From the NCBI GenBank assembly GCA_003216155.1, contig QCJH01000009.1, forward strand, positions 1 to 57,235: a DNA stretch of 57,235 nucleotides. The letters run 5' to 3'. Position 1 is the stretch's first letter, and each line of letters begins with the position of its first letter. The notes beneath the pieces were generated by a model. That model did no database searches, was not told the origin of the DNA, and saw nothing but the letters and a program-made list of their open reading frames with translations. A program made the translations under genes and the position numbers. Source of the stretch: Prochlorococcus sp. AG-409-A19. Its GTDB lineage: Bacteria; Cyanobacteriota; Cyanobacteriia; PCC-6307; Cyanobiaceae. Positions 37,248 through 57,041 of this stretch are shown in pieces.

Positions 37248-39017
37248 TTATACTTTAGAAACTTTCATACCAATAGGAGGGTACTTTCTCCAAAGGAGCA
37301 TGAAACTGAAAACTGCAACAATAACTCCGATCCAACCTCCAATCTGTTGATGCAGTAAAAAAGCTCCTAGGCCAAGCAAAGATCCAAAAAGAGCAATAAC
37401 TCCTAGCAAAAAACTAATCAACAACCTTCCAAGACTATCCACTTCTTTCACTCCATATTTTTCACGCAATCCACTCCATCCAGGACCAGGTGGTCGAACC
37501 TTAAGCACAAATCTCTCCAATACTTCTTCAGACTCTGGCGGAGTCATTTGTAAAACTATAATCCAAACAATTGCAGTCAAACTGGTATTGATGATCAATT
37601 TCAGCCCATAATCATTAATGCCAATTGATGGGATAAAAGAAGTAGTTATTCCAATGAAAAATCCACAAACCATTGCAGCAAGTTCTGAAGCAGCATTAAT
37701 CCTCCACCAAAACCACCTGAGTACAAGAACAACACCTGGCCCTGTACCTATAGCTATTACCAATCGAAAAACCTGACCAACACTATCACTTATAAGAGCA
37801 GTAGCCACACCAAATATTAAGAGTAATATGCTTGTTATTTGCCCTATAAATAACAATTCATGTTTACTAGCCGAAGGTCTTAAAAAACGCTGATAAAGGT
37901 CATGAGTTAGATAACTTGCGCCCCAATTAACAGAAGTGCTAACAGTACTCATAAAAGCCGCTACTAATGAAACAACCACTAAGCCAAGGACAACAGGTGG
38001 AAGATAAGTAGCAGCCAACAATGGATAACTTAATTCCCAATCTTGCTGTGTAGGAAGTAAAACAATCGCCGCAAGGGCAACTAAAATCCAAAGCCAACTT
38101 CGAAGTAAGTAATTAATTATTAGAAATACAAATCCGGCCAATTGCGCTTGTTGTTCATCTTTTGTTGCCAGCATCCTCTGAATAAATTCTCCCCCACCAT
38201 CACTTCTACGAAAGCTCCACCACTGCAATGCAAGGATTGAGGTAAACGTACTAACACTCATACCAGCACCTCCAAGCCAATGCAGTCCGTTTTCGGTAAA
38301 GCTCCAAGGAAACAATGAAAGCAACTCAGGACGACCTAAAGCATCAATACTGACCAATAAAGTTTTCATCCCGCCTGCAGCATGAAGACTTGCAATAGTG
38401 ACAGCCAAAGCTCCGCTCAATGCCAAAACTAACTGAACAATATCAGTTGTCACAACAGCCCAAAGTCCTCCCAAAACAGTATATAAAAGAACAAAAAAAG
38501 CTACTAATAAAAGTAAGAACAAAGTGTCGCTTATTCCTCCCCACAATTTATGGCCATCAACTATTCCTAAAGCTTCTACAACCTTTCTCATAGCAAGAAA
38601 GCAATAACCAATCCCAATGCAATTAACAGGCAATGCCAACAAGAAAGCCTTAATGCCTCTAAGGCAAGCAGCTGGTGGTCCTCCATAACGTAATTCAGTA
38701 AAAGCCGCATCAGTCAGGACCCCACTCCTACGCCAAAGAGGTGCAAAAATAACCGCCATGGCAACATGCGCCAATCCAAAACTCCACCATTCCCAATTCC
38801 CAGAAAGGCCCCTAGTACCTACTAAACCAGCCACATATAGAGGAGTGTCAATCGAAAATGTAGTTGCCGCCATAGAAGCACCAGCAAGCCATCCATTTAA
38901 CCGGCGTCCTGCCACAAAGTAATCTTCTTGACTATGATTTCGGCGAGCCAACCAAAGCCCCAGAAAAAGAGTAATTGCTAAATAACAAGAAAGTATGACC
39001 CAATCGATTACTGCCAT
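37248..39017 (-). CDS. Sodium:solute symporter family protein
   Basis: Secondary transporter of the SSS family (LeuT fold), 589 residues with about 13 membrane helices. The N-terminal motif ARRNHSQEDYFVAGRRLNGW and AGASMAATTFSIDTPLYVAG are the family's Na+ and substrate-site regions. FMSTVSTSVNWGASYLTHDLY corresponds to the helix 8 Na2-site region. The solute cannot be inferred. ATG at 39017 is 8 bp downstream of the rlmN stop, so it is read in the same direction and probably from the same transcript. Confidence 0.9.
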   Translation of the reverse strand: MAVIDWVILSCYLAITLFLGLWLARRNHSQEDYFVAGRRLNGWLAGASMAATTFSIDTPLYVAGLVGTRGLSGNWEWWSFGLAHVAMAVIFAPLWRRSGVLTDAAFTELRYGGPPAACLRGIKAFLLALPVNCIGIGYCFLAMRKVVEALGIVDGHKLWGGISDTLFLLLLVAFFVLLYTVLGGLWAVVTTDIVQLVLALSGALAVTIASLHAAGGMKTLLVSIDALGRPELLSLFPWSFTENGLHWLGGAGMSVSTFTSILALQWWSFRRSDGGGEFIQRMLATKDEQQAQLAGFVFLIINYLLRSWLWILVALAAIVLLPTQQDWELSYPLLAATYLPPVVLGLVVVSLVAAFMSTVSTSVNWGASYLTHDLYQRFLRPSASKHELLFIGQITSILLLIFGVATALISDSVGQVFRLVIAIGTGPGVVLVLRWFWWRINAASELAAMVCGFFIGITTSFIPSIGINDYGLKLIINTSLTAIVWIIVLQMTPPESEEVLERFVLKVRPPGPGWSGLREKYGVKEVDSLGRLLISFLLGVIALFGSLLGLGAFLLHQQIGGWIGVIVAVFSFMLLWRKYPPIGMKVSKV

Positions 39018-39025
39018 ATTCTTTT

Positions 39026-40290
<1,265 letters not shown>

Positions 40291-40326
40291 TCAAAAGGCA
40301 AAAGAAGAGTTGAGTGTTCAAACAAT

Positions 40327-44478
<4,152 letters not shown>

Positions 44479-44487
44479 TTAAAGGTT

Positions 44488-46401
<1,914 letters not shown>

Positions 46402-46442
46402 TCAGTAGGGCTATCAAGAGGAAAGTTCAGTCAAAAGGAGTT

Positions 46443-49400
46443 TTAATCATCTTCGTAATCTGTTACCCCCAAAGATTCATAAGTTGGCCTACTAGGAGTA
46501 CTCCTACGTGGATTTACATCCTGCATAAGATCTACCTCCTTCCCTTCATCTGTATATACACCTATATCCAGCCCCAAAGATTGAAGTTCACGCATCAATA
46601 CTTTGAAGGATTCAGGAGTGCCAGGCCTGGGTATTGGTTTACCTTTAACAATTGCATTTAATGCCTCGTTACGACCCTGCATATCATCCGACTTGACAGT
46701 CAACAACTCTTGAAGGGTATAAGCAGCTCCATAAGCCTCAAGTGCCCAAACTTCCATCTCCCCTAATCGCTGTCCTCCTTGCTGCGCTTTTCCTCCAAGA
46801 GGCTGTTGAGTAACAAGTGAATAAGGCCCTGTCGATCTGGCATGAATCTTGTCATCAACAAGATGAACCAATTTCAAAATCTGGGCATATCCAACTGTCA
46901 CAGGTTGATCAAATGGCTCCCCTGTCCTTCCGTCAATTAACTGCAGTTTCCCAGGATTCTCGGGATCATAAACCCATTCTTTTCCAGGCTGCTTAGCAGC
47001 TTCTGTGAGAAATGCCTCAACTGTTTGTTGAGATTTCTCTGCTCCATACATCTCATCAAAAGGCACAACCTTGACTCGACAGTTAAGGTTCGCTGCTGCC
47101 CATCCCATCAAACATTCGAATACCTGACCAACATTCATCCGACTTGGAACGCCAAGAGGATTCAGAACAATGTCAACTGGAGTGCCATCAGGAAGATATG
47201 GCATATCTTCTCTTGGAAGAATTCGACTAATAATTCCTTTATTGCCATGGCGGCCAGCCATCTTGTCACCTACTTGTATCTTCCGTCGTTGAGCTACATA
47301 AACACGTACAACCATATTTGCACCTGGAGGCAATTCATCGCCTTGCTCCCTGGTGTAAATACGAACATCAACAACTCTCCCACGCTCAGTGCTAGGAACT
47401 CTCAAGGAATTATCACGAACATCTCTTGCTTTCTCACCAAAAATAGCCCTTAAAAGCTTCTCTTCAGGGGGCTGATCTGACTCGCCTTTTGGAGTGACCT
47501 TGCCTACAAGAATATCACCACTCTCTACAAAAGCACCAATTCTAATTATACCCATCTCATCAAGATTACCAAGGCTTTCTTCAGCTATATTAGGAATTTC
47601 TCTAGTGATCTCTTCTGGGCCAAGCTTTGTTTGCCGCGCCTCAATTTCATATTTTTCAATGTGGACGGAAGTATATAAATCATCCTTGACTAATCTCTCG
47701 CTTACAAGGATTGCGTCCTCATAATTATATCCCTCCCATGGCATATAAGCCACTAAAACATTCTGGCCTAGAGCAATCTCACCACCTTCACAAGCGGATC
47801 CATCCGCTAAAACCTGGCCGATAATTACGGGGTCTCCTTGCCGAACAATAGGCCTTTGATTTAAACAAGTATCCTGATTTGATCGCTGGTATTTTTGAAG
47901 ATAATGGGTATGTTCCATACCCTCTTCATCCTGAACCACTATTGCAGTTGCATCAACAAAAGTAACCTTTCCATTCACCCTTGAGATTGGAACCATTCCA
48001 GAATCTCGAGCTACCTGAGTTTCAAGGCCAGTCCCAACTAATGGCCTTTCGGGTCGCAACAAAGGCACAGCTTGTCGTTGCATATTTGATCCCATTAATG
48101 CTCTATTTGCGTCATCATGTTCGAGGAAAGGTATTAATGAAGTAGCAACAGATATAACCTGAACAGGAGATAACTGAACATAATCAACTTGCTCAGGTGG
48201 AACCTTCTCAAAATCCTGCCTATATCTAACTGGAATTAACTCTGCCAAAATCTTCCCATCTTTATCAGTGGCTACATCACCAGGTGCTACTCGGCATTCA
48301 TCTTCTAAATCAGCCGAAAGATAAATAGGGTTTCCTTCTCTTATAAGATAGCCATTTTCAACTTTCCAAAATGGTGTCTCAATAAAACCATATTGATTAA
48401 CCCGCGCATGAGTAGCTAAAGAATTAATCAAACCCGCATTTGGGCCTTCTGGGGTCTCAATAGGGCATAAACGCCCATAATGTGATGGATGGATATCCCT
48501 AACAGCAAAACCAGCCCGCTCTCTAGTCAACCCTCCTGGGCCAAGAGCAGAAATTCTTCGTTTATGAGTCAACTCAGCCAAAGGATTGGTCTGATCCATG
48601 AACTGACTGAGCTGGCTAGAACCAAAGAATTCCTTAATAGCCGCAACAAGTGGCTTCGGATTAACTAATTGAGCTGGGGTTAGCGAGTCAGTCTCCCCTA
48701 CAGTCATTCTTTCTTTAATGATTCTTTCCAGCCTGTTAAGGCCTACACGAACTTGATTTTGCAATAATTCACCAACAGATCGTACTCTTCTATTCCCTAA
48801 GTGATCAATATCATCAAGACTTGCTCCCCCAACATCCAACTCAAGATTAATTAAATAATCAAGGGTAGACAATACATCTTCATGAGTAAGAGTGCGCACA
48901 TTGTCTGGGATTGTCAATCGCAATTTCTTATTGATTTTATATCTTCCTACCCTGCCCAAATCATATCTCTTAGGGTCAAAAAATCTAGTTTGTAGAAGCT
49001 GCTGGCCTCCAGTAACAGAAGGTGGTTCTCCTGGGCGAAGCTTTTTATAAAGTTCTAAAAGAGCCTGATCTTCAGAGCTAATTCCTTCTTCGTTAGCAGC
49101 TTCAATTGATTTCTTATAATACTCAGGATGACGGAGTTTATCTATTACGTCATTATCGGATAAGCCCATGGCTCTCATAAGAACGTGAGCGTTTATTTTC
49201 CTGGTTTTGTCAACTCTTACATGAAGCAGGTCATTCTTATCTGTTTCAAATTTCAACCAAGCACCTCTATTTGGTATAACGCTTGCGTTGTAAGTTCTTC
49301 GGCCATTTTTATCCTGTTCATCTTTAAAATAAACTCCTGGACTTCTAACTATCTGATTTACGATTACTCTTTCAGCACCATTAATAATAAAAGTTCCTCT

Positions 49401-49736
49401 TTCAGTCATTAATGGAAGTTCGCCAATAAAAACCTCCTGCTCCTTAATCTCTCCAGTCTCTTTATTAACTAAGCGACATGTGACATACATTTGTGAGGCA
49501 AAAGTTGCATCTCGACGCTTCGCCTCTTCCACATCGTGACGAGGCCTTTTTAGGCGATACTCACTGCCAACAAAATGAAGCTCTAGTTTCCCCGTGTAAT
49601 CGGTTATTGGAGAAAAGCTCTCTAGCTCCTCAATTAAGCCCTTATCCAAAAACCATTTGAAGCTAGAACGCTGCACCTCAACCAAATCGGGCAAAAAGGT
49701 GGCGGTCTTGGCGACCTGAATCGCGCTTCTGCTCAT
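46443..49736 (-). CDS. rpoB: RNA polymerase beta subunit
   Basis: Catalytic core subunit, 1097 residues. Recognisable parts are the N-terminal lobes ([20 protein letters not shown]), the rifampicin-pocket region with [20 protein letters not shown] and [20 protein letters not shown], then [20 protein letters not shown]. Near the C terminus are [18 protein letters not shown] and [20 protein letters not shown]. The start ATG at 49736 is preceded by a 289-bp leader with repeated ACGTCA/TGACGT motifs. It is followed by rpoC1 after 50 bp. Confidence 0.98.
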   Translation of the reverse strand: MSRSAIQVAKTATFLPDLVEVQRSSFKWFLDKGLIEELESFSPITDYTGKLELHFVGSEYRLKRPRHDVEEAKRRDATFASQMYVTCRLVNKETGEIKEQEVFIGELPLMTERGTFIINGAERVIVNQIVRSPGVYFKDEQDKNGRRTYNASVIPNRGAWLKFETDKNDLLHVRVDKTRKINAHVLMRAMGLSDNDVIDKLRHPEYYKKSIEAANEEGISSEDQALLELYKKLRPGEPPSVTGGQQLLQTRFFDPKRYDLGRVGRYKINKKLRLTIPDNVRTLTHEDVLSTLDYLINLELDVGGASLDDIDHLGNRRVRSVGELLQNQVRVGLNRLERIIKERMTVGETDSLTPAQLVNPKPLVAAIKEFFGSSQLSQFMDQTNPLAELTHKRRISALGPGGLTRERAGFAVRDIHPSHYGRLCPIETPEGPNAGLINSLATHARVNQYGFIETPFWKVENGYLIREGNPIYLSADLEDECRVAPGDVATDKDGKILAELIPVRYRQDFEKVPPEQVDYVQLSPVQVISVATSLIPFLEHDDANRALMGSNMQRQAVPLLRPERPLVGTGLETQVARDSGMVPISRVNGKVTFVDATAIVVQDEEGMEHTHYLQKYQRSNQDTCLNQRPIVRQGDPVIIGQVLADGSACEGGEIALGQNVLVAYMPWEGYNYEDAILVSERLVKDDLYTSVHIEKYEIEARQTKLGPEEITREIPNIAEESLGNLDEMGIIRIGAFVESGDILVGKVTPKGESDQPPEEKLLRAIFGEKARDVRDNSLRVPSTERGRVVDVRIYTREQGDELPPGANMVVRVYVAQRRKIQVGDKMAGRHGNKGIISRILPREDMPYLPDGTPVDIVLNPLGVPSRMNVGQVFECLMGWAAANLNCRVKVVPFDEMYGAEKSQQTVEAFLTEAAKQPGKEWVYDPENPGKLQLIDGRTGEPFDQPVTVGYAQILKLVHLVDDKIHARSTGPYSLVTQQPLGGKAQQGGQRLGEMEVWALEAYGAAYTLQELLTVKSDDMQGRNEALNAIVKGKPIPRPGTPESFKVLMRELQSLGLDIGVYTDEGKEVDLMQDVNPRRSTPSRPTYESLGVTDYEDD

Positions 49737-49826
49737 GCGAAGACCTGCAGGTTAGAAGAGGGGTGGGGGGATTAAAGGCCAGGATTGCGACATCGTTCTG
49801 AGATCTAACTCCTTAGAGCCAAAGAA

Positions 49827-49964
49827 ACGTCAGCCGATCCCACTGAAGGTCTCGACTGACGTAATCCGTGGACTCAAAGATTTTTTGTCAGAACTGCTGA
49901 CGACGTCAATGCACCGTATGAAAATGGATGCTCCATGAACCAAGAACATAGGTTGACTACGTCA
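49827..49964 (-). promoter_or_regulatory. rpoB leader with clustered ACGTCA motifs and hairpin
   Basis: The 289-bp gap 49737-50025 between tatD and rpoB contains four copies of ACGTCA or its complement: 49827-49832, 49857-49862, 49903-49908 and 49959-49964. The first two extend to ACGTCAG/CTGACGT and, with an inner CGA/TCG, form a stem closing 49827-49862. The third sits in TGACG-A-CGTCA. The fourth sits in TTGAC-TAC-GTCAA. These could be binding sites for a regulator or parts of an RNA leader controlling rpoB. No ORF of interest lies here. Confidence 0.4.
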
Positions 49965-50025
49965 AGGCCAGGCCAATTACACATATTACACTTTTCCGCA
50001 GATATAAATTCTTATAGTTTGCGAT

Positions 50026-50838
50026 TCAAGGCAAAGCAAATAAACACCTTGCATTCGCAGTACTTGTTTTAGCTACTAAAGAAAGAGACTCCCCTCGTAA
50101 AGAAGCAACTCTGGCGGCCACTGCTTGTACGTATGCCGGTTCATTGCGCTTCCCTCTTCTAGGTACCGGAGCTAAAAAAGGACAATCAGTTTCTACCAAA
50201 TATCGTTGTTCAGGCACCAGTTGAGCACAGGCATGGGTCGCTAAAGCCTTAGGGAAAGTCACCGTGCCACTAAAGCTTATATAGAGACCTAACTCCAAAA
50301 AACTTTCCATTTCCTTGGGTGACCCCCCCCAGCAATGCATCACCCCCCTTGGACAACAATTGTCACTTTGGCGTTTTTTCAACTCATTAATCATTGCCTC
50401 TGCTGCCTCACGGCAATGAATGATCACTGGGAGATCCAACTCAATAGCAAGATCCAATTGAGGTCTAAGAATAGACAACTGTTCTTCTAGGTTTGAATCT
50501 CTAAAAAGATCCAATCCTAGTTCTCCAATGGCAACCACCCGAATATCATCATGAGCTGCTTGACGAAGTATTGATTTGGTGTCTTTCTTCCAGTGCTTTG
50601 TATCTAAAGGATGCACACCGACCGAATAACGCAACTCAGGGAAACGGTCAGCCAACGCTCGAATAGCAGGTATTTCGCCAGGCTCAACACAAGCGTGCAG
50701 AAGACTTACAACACCTGCTTTTCGCCAACGTGCCGCTACATCATCTATATCTTGATCAAAATTTCGAAAAACAATATGGCAATGACTATCTACGAGAAGA
50801 GGGGGTTGCTCATTATTTAGATCCTGTTTTTCAACCAT
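50026..50838 (-). CDS. tatD: TatD family metal-dependent hydrolase/DNase
   Basis: A TIM-barrel metallohydrolase of the TatD group, 270 residues. Metal ligands are seen in LLVDSHCHIVF (His19, His21), VAIGELGLDLF, LPVIIHCREAAEAM, and GVMHCWGGSPKEM, with YLVETDCPFLAP near the end. The family includes 3'-5' nucleases acting on damaged DNA, but the substrate is not settled by sequence. It lies 27 bp downstream of rpsT and upstream of the rpoB leader. Confidence 0.93.
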   Translation of the reverse strand: MVEKQDLNNEQPPLLVDSHCHIVFRNFDQDIDDVAARWRKAGVVSLLHACVEPGEIPAIRALADRFPELRYSVGVHPLDTKHWKKDTKSILRQAAHDDIRVVAIGELGLDLFRDSNLEEQLSILRPQLDLAIELDLPVIIHCREAAEAMINELKKRQSDNCCPRGVMHCWGGSPKEMESFLELGLYISFSGTVTFPKALATHACAQLVPEQRYLVETDCPFLAPVPRRGKRNEPAYVQAVAARVASLRGESLSLVAKTSTANARCLFALP

Positions 50839-50865
50839 TTTGCTGGTTTGTTCACTGAAAAAGAC

Positions 50866-51246
<381 letters not shown>

Positions 51247-51259
51247 TCAAACTAAGCAC

Positions 51260-51277
51260 AACAAGCTCTAACTTGTT
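51260..51277 (+). repeat. Small hairpin upstream of hisD
   Basis: AACAAG (51260-51265) pairs with CTTGTT (51272-51277) around a 6-nt loop and is followed by TT, 14 nt before the TTG start of hisD. It lies in the 123-bp rpsT/hisD divergent spacer. It may be a chance or regulatory hairpin; I see no histidine-rich leader peptide next to it. Confidence 0.3.
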
Positions 51278-51291
51278 TTCAGATCTTCAGC

Positions 51292-52620
51292 TTGCAGAAA
51301 TTGAGCCAGAACAGTGAAAGCGACTCAAAGCAAATGCTTTTTGTGAACGATGTTCACCAAGCTCTCCTTGCCCTTGACAAATTAAGTAAGCGCACTAATA
51401 GCGAATCGCAAAAGCAAGCTATGAAAATCGTGGAGGAGATACTCTACGAAGTCCGTATTAACGGTGATCAAGCTCTTATCTCATATACAGAAAAGTTTGA
51501 TGGTTTTCTGCCTGAACCCATCTACGTAGACCCTGAAGAACTTGCATCAGCATGGGAACAAACCCCTGAAGAGCTTCAATCAGCACTAAAGCTTGCGAAT
51601 GAACGCATTTATACCTTTCACAAGCATCAACTTCCAAAAGACCTCAACCTTAAAGGCCCTCATGGAGAAAAGATTGGAAGAAGATGGCTCCCAGTGCAGA
51701 AGGCCGGGATATACATCCCTGGAGGAAGAGCTTCATATCCAAGCACGGTACTTATGAATGCAATACCAGCCAAGGTGGCCGGTGTTGATCAGCTAGTAAT
51801 GGTTTCACCAGGTAGGAAAGACGGGAAGCTAAACAAGACAGTTTTAGCGGCTGCCCATCTCGTAGGAGTTAATAAAGTAATGCGTATTGGAGGGGCTCAA
51901 GCCATTGCAGCTCTTGCCTTTGGCACAGAAACAGTTCCAAAAGTAGATGTAATAACTGGCCCAGGGAACCTCTTCGTAACGCTTGCCAAAAAATCTGTTT
52001 ACGGGCACGTAGGTATTGATTCCCTTGCTGGGCCAAGTGAAGTCTTGATCATTGCCGACGAATCAGCACGAACAGAACAAGTAGCGGCAGATCTGCTTGC
52101 ACAAGCTGAACATGATCCATTGGCAGCCTCTGTCCTCCTAACGACTAGTCAAGACCTAGCAAAAAAACTGCCATATGAAATAGAAAAGCAGTTAAAAGAT
52201 CATCCTCGCTATGAAATTTGCAAGGCATCTCTTAATGACTGGGGCCTTTTGGCAGTCTGTAAAAGTATTCAAGAATGTATTGAATTAAGCAATCATTTTG
52301 CCCCTGAGCACTTGGAGCTTTTAATCAAAGAGCCACATCGGCTAATAAACGAAATCAGAAATGCAGGTGCAATTTTCATAGGGCCTTGGTCACCGGAAGC
52401 AGTAGGTGACTATCTTGCAGGCCCTAATCACACGCTCCCTACTTGTGGAAGCGCGCGATTTAGTAGTGCATTAAGTGTAGAAACCTTTATGAGGCACACT
52501 TCTTTAATCGAATTTAATCAATCAGCATTAAGATCAACTAGAGAATCAATAATGAACTTAGCAGCCAGCGAAGGTTTGCACAGTCATTCTGAGTCTGTAA
52601 GAATTAGATCATCTATATAG
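51292..52620 (+). CDS. hisD: Histidinol dehydrogenase
   Basis: Zinc enzyme performing the last two oxidations of histidine synthesis (L-histidinol to histidine, 2 NAD+). The 442 residues include the signature region [21 protein letters not shown], then [27 protein letters not shown], and FAPEHLELL with catalytic Glu/His. TTG at 51292 is the reading start; ATG at 51334 is the alternative. It overlaps rpiA by 8 bp tail-to-tail. Confidence 0.95.
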   Translation: MQKLSQNSESDSKQMLFVNDVHQALLALDKLSKRTNSESQKQAMKIVEEILYEVRINGDQALISYTEKFDGFLPEPIYVDPEELASAWEQTPEELQSALKLANERIYTFHKHQLPKDLNLKGPHGEKIGRRWLPVQKAGIYIPGGRASYPSTVLMNAIPAKVAGVDQLVMVSPGRKDGKLNKTVLAAAHLVGVNKVMRIGGAQAIAALAFGTETVPKVDVITGPGNLFVTLAKKSVYGHVGIDSLAGPSEVLIIADESARTEQVAADLLAQAEHDPLAASVLLTTSQDLAKKLPYEIEKQLKDHPRYEICKASLNDWGLLAVCKSIQECIELSNHFAPEHLELLIKEPHRLINEIRNAGAIFIGPWSPEAVGDYLAGPNHTLPTCGSARFSSALSVETFMRHTSLIEFNQSALRSTRESIMNLAASEGLHSHSESVRIRSSI

Positions 52621-53329
52621 AACGCTCAAGTCGTTTAACACCCGCAACATCATGTTCAATTGTTCCAACTAATACTTCATCTGTAAGTTTCACAAACAAT
52701 CCATTCTCTAGGACACCTGGAATATTATTTATTTCAGGCTCTAGTTTTTCTGGGTCTTGAATTCCTTCATTAAAACTGACATCTAAAACCAAATTACCTT
52801 GATCAGTAATTACTGGACCAGCTTTTTGTTTTGCCATTCGTAATTCTGCATTTCCCCCTAAATCAACTAAATTAGTTTTAACCTGTCGCCATGCACTTGG
52901 CAAAACTTCAACTGGTAAAAGAAAATTTAAATTAAGCCTTTTAACAATCTTCGTGGAATCAACAACAACTACAAAACGTTCCGCCTTACAAGCCACAAGT
53001 TTCTCTTGAACATGACAAGCTCCACCACCTTTTATCAAATTGAACAATGGATCTACTTCATCAGCCCCATCAATAGCTAAATCAATCCGATCAATTGCAT
53101 TCAAAGCTAGCAATGGTATCCCCAACTCAGAAGCCATTACTTCCCCCTGAAAAGAAGTAGTAACACCAACTATTTCTTTCAACTCGCCTGAAGCTAGCTT
53201 TGCTCCAAGGCCCTCAATCATTAACGCAGCAGTAGAGCCTGAACCAAGGCCAAGAACCATTCCATCTTCTATCTGTTCCACCGCTGCTGATGCAACAGCC
53301 TGCTTCATCTGAAATTGAAGGTCAGACAT
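52613..53329 (-). CDS. rpiA: Ribose-5-phosphate isomerase A
   Basis: Interconverts ribose 5-phosphate and ribulose 5-phosphate in the Calvin and pentose phosphate cycles. The 238 residues carry [30 protein letters not shown] with catalytic Asp, and [19 protein letters not shown] with the catalytic Glu/Lys region. ATG at 53329 follows the protease gene by 36 bp on the same strand. Confidence 0.96.
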   Translation of the reverse strand: MSDLQFQMKQAVASAAVEQIEDGMVLGLGSGSTAALMIEGLGAKLASGELKEIVGVTTSFQGEVMASELGIPLLALNAIDRIDLAIDGADEVDPLFNLIKGGGACHVQEKLVACKAERFVVVVDSTKIVKRLNLNFLLPVEVLPSAWRQVKTNLVDLGGNAELRMAKQKAGPVITDQGNLVLDVSFNEGIQDPEKLEPEINNIPGVLENGLFVKLTDEVLVGTIEHDVAGVKRLERSI

Positions 53330-53365
53330 AATTTCAAAATAATCAACAAAAAATTAGCAAGGGTT

Positions 53366-54768
<1,403 letters not shown>

Positions 54769-55236
54769 TTGCCTCATCACCTCCTTCCTAAACTGGAGAC
54801 ACTCGCATCCACAACGGCTGCGGAGAATGGCTTTGATTTATGTGGAGTGCAATTGCTCACCCACATGATTCCGATGACTATGCAGGTACAAATTCGTCAT
54901 CTGAAAGGTGGTGACGTTTCCATAAATGACTGTGCTCAATTCAGCCAACCCATGTCGGAAGCCATTGAAGCTTCAGATTTACTTAAAGAGGCCTATGTTT
55001 TAGAGATAAGCAGTCCTGGCATAGGAGAAAATCTTCAAACCGATCGAGATTTTCTTACCTTCAAGGGCTTCCCTGTAGAGGTGAGTTTCCGTAATCACGA
55101 AGGTACAACCCTAAATCAAACAGGCCTTTTACAAAAACGATCTCAGGACAATATCCATCTCAATATCAAAGGACGGATCAAACGGATACCACGTGAGGAC
55201 GTTATTTGTGTAAGTCTCACTAGCCCTACGTCCTAA
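54769..55236 (+). CDS. rimP: Ribosome maturation factor RimP
   Basis: Assists 30S subunit assembly. The 155 residues have the two-domain layout: an N-terminal alpha/beta domain (FDLCGVQLLTHMIPMTMQVQ) and a C-terminal SH3-like barrel after YVLEISSPGIGENLQTDRDF, the family's best motif. TTG at 54769 is the apparent start, with no upstream ribosome site because the preceding bases are CCTGCCTC, which can pair with the leader. It heads rimP-nusA-ylxR-infB, the usual bacterial order. Confidence 0.92.
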   Translation: MPHHLLPKLETLASTTAAENGFDLCGVQLLTHMIPMTMQVQIRHLKGGDVSINDCAQFSQPMSEAIEASDLLKEAYVLEISSPGIGENLQTDRDFLTFKGFPVEVSFRNHEGTTLNQTGLLQKRSQDNIHLNIKGRIKRIPREDVICVSLTSPTS

Positions 55237-55288
55237 ATTTCTAAACCACCATCATCAGTTCCCGAAAAACCTTCCCCTTCCATCTTCG

Positions 55289-56701
55289 ATGGCATTAGTT
55301 ATCCTCCCTGGCCTCAATAACCTGATCGATGACATCAGTGAAGAAAAGAAGCTGCCGACACAAGTAGTAGAGGCTGCACTTAGAGAAGCATTATTAAAAG
55401 GATATGAAAGGTATAGACGCACACTATATTTAGGGATCAGCGAGGACCCATTTGAAGAGGAATACTTTAGCAACTTTGATGTTGGTCTTGACCTAGATGA
55501 TGAAGGGTACAGAGTACTTGCAAGTAAAATAATTGTTGAAGAAGTTGAAAGCGAAGATCATCAAATTGCCCTGTCTGAAGTCATGCAAGTTGCAGAAGAT
55601 GCACAGGTTGGTGACACAGTTGTACTCGATGTAACCCCGGAGAAAGAAGACTTTGGGCGAATGGCTGCAGCTACAACAAAACAGGTACTCGCTCAAAAAC
55701 TTCGCGATCAGCAACGTCGAATGATTCAAGAGGAATTTGCCGACCTTGAAGACCCCGTTCTAACCGCAAGAGTGATTCGTTTTGAGCGGCAATCAGTAAT
55801 CATGGCAGTAAGTTCTGGCCTTGGGCGACCAGAAGTAGAGGCTGAACTTCCCCGAAGAGATCAACTCCCTAATGACAACTATCGAGCCAATGCAACTTTC
55901 AAAGTTTTTCTAAAGGAAGTTAGCGAGGTTCCTAGAAGAGGCCCACAACTTTTTGTTAGTAGAGCAAACGCAGGATTGGTTGTATACCTTTTTGAGAATG
56001 AAGTTCCAGAAATACAGGAGGGATCTGTCAGAATTGTCGCTGTAGCTCGGGAAGCCAACCCTCCCTCACGTTCAGTAGGTCCGCGAACAAAGGTGGCAGT
56101 AGATAGTATTGAACGAGAAGTTGACCCTGTTGGAGCCTGCATAGGAGCACGCGGCTCAAGAATTCAACAAGTAGTAAATGAATTAAGAGGAGAGAAAATA
56201 GATGTCATTCGATGGTCTCCTGATCCAGTTCAATACATAGCAAATTCCCTCAGTCCAGCTCGAGTTGAAGTAGTAAGGCTCGTTGATCCAGAAGGACAAC
56301 ATGCTCATGTACTCGTTCCACCTGACCAACTAAGTCTTGCAATAGGGCGTGAAGGGCAAAACGTTCGCTTAGCGGCAAGACTTACAGGCTGGAAAATCGA
56401 CATCAAGAATTCTCAAGAATATGACCAAGCATCTGAAGACTCAGAGGTTGCCGAGCTCATAGCTCAACGAGAAGAAGAAGAAGCCCTTCAACGTGAGGCC
56501 GAAGAAAGACTAGCCGCAGAACAAGCAACAAGAGCCGAAGAAGATGCACGTCTCAGAGAGCTATACCCGCTCCCTGAGGATGACGAAGATGAATACAACC
56601 AAGACAATTCAGAATTAGACATAGAAGAAATTCAGTCCCAAACTGAAGAGCCCCCAAGCAACATCGAAGATATAACAGCACAAGAGGATCGAGCCCGGTG
56701 A
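55289..56701 (+). CDS. nusA: Transcription termination/antitermination factor NusA
   Basis: RNA polymerase-associated elongation factor. The 470 residues contain the N-terminal RNAP-binding domain (about 1-125, [20 protein letters not shown]), S1 (about 130-200), and KH1/KH2 with [32 protein letters not shown] and [20 protein letters not shown]. The C-terminal region from about 385 is acidic and low-complexity. No E. coli-type AR repeats are present, as usual in cyanobacteria. ATG at 55289, 52 bp after rimP; overlaps ylxR by 4 bp. Confidence 0.96.
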   Translation: MALVILPGLNNLIDDISEEKKLPTQVVEAALREALLKGYERYRRTLYLGISEDPFEEEYFSNFDVGLDLDDEGYRVLASKIIVEEVESEDHQIALSEVMQVAEDAQVGDTVVLDVTPEKEDFGRMAAATTKQVLAQKLRDQQRRMIQEEFADLEDPVLTARVIRFERQSVIMAVSSGLGRPEVEAELPRRDQLPNDNYRANATFKVFLKEVSEVPRRGPQLFVSRANAGLVVYLFENEVPEIQEGSVRIVAVAREANPPSRSVGPRTKVAVDSIEREVDPVGACIGARGSRIQQVVNELRGEKIDVIRWSPDPVQYIANSLSPARVEVVRLVDPEGQHAHVLVPPDQLSLAIGREGQNVRLAARLTGWKIDIKNSQEYDQASEDSEVAELIAQREEEEALQREAEERLAAEQATRAEEDARLRELYPLPEDDEDEYNQDNSELDIEEIQSQTEEPPSNIEDITAQEDRAR

Positions 56702-56982
56702 ACCAACGTCCCATCCTTCGTCGTTGCATAACATGCAGAAAATTGCTTGATCGAAAGCTTTTTTGGAGAGTTATACGCGACCATAAGGATGGCGTAGTCC
56801 TTGATAAAGGGATGGGTCGATCTGCCTATCTCTGCCCAAGGGAGGACTGCCTTAAAGAAGCACACCGACGCAAACGTCTTCAAAAAGCCCTGAGATGTCA
56901 GGTGCCAAAAAGCGTTGTTGAAGTGCTGCAAGAGCGGCTGAAAACCCCATTAATTCATCCGCTGAGGCAAGATGAACCATAG
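56698..56982 (+). CDS. ylxR: YlxR family RNA-binding protein (DUF448)
   Basis: Small basic RNA-binding protein between nusA and infB. The 94 residues begin [20 protein letters not shown] with the conserved C-x2-C region, then [20 protein letters not shown], the GRGAY-type motif. GTG at 56698 overlaps the nusA stop by 4 bp (GTGA). Followed 59 bp later by infB. Confidence 0.93.
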   Translation: MNQRPILRRCITCRKLLDRKLFWRVIRDHKDGVVLDKGMGRSAYLCPREDCLKEAHRRKRLQKALRCQVPKSVVEVLQERLKTPLIHPLRQDEP

Positions 56983-57041
56983 CAACGCCAAGTGTGATGC
57001 CCCGAGGCACATTGTGCCCGGATCGAAAGGAGCAAACCTTA

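Noticed and set aside
47025..47453. 142-aa plus-strand ORF
   Set aside because: Antisense to highly conserved rpoB; low-complexity S/N/H-rich sequence typical of a shadow frame.
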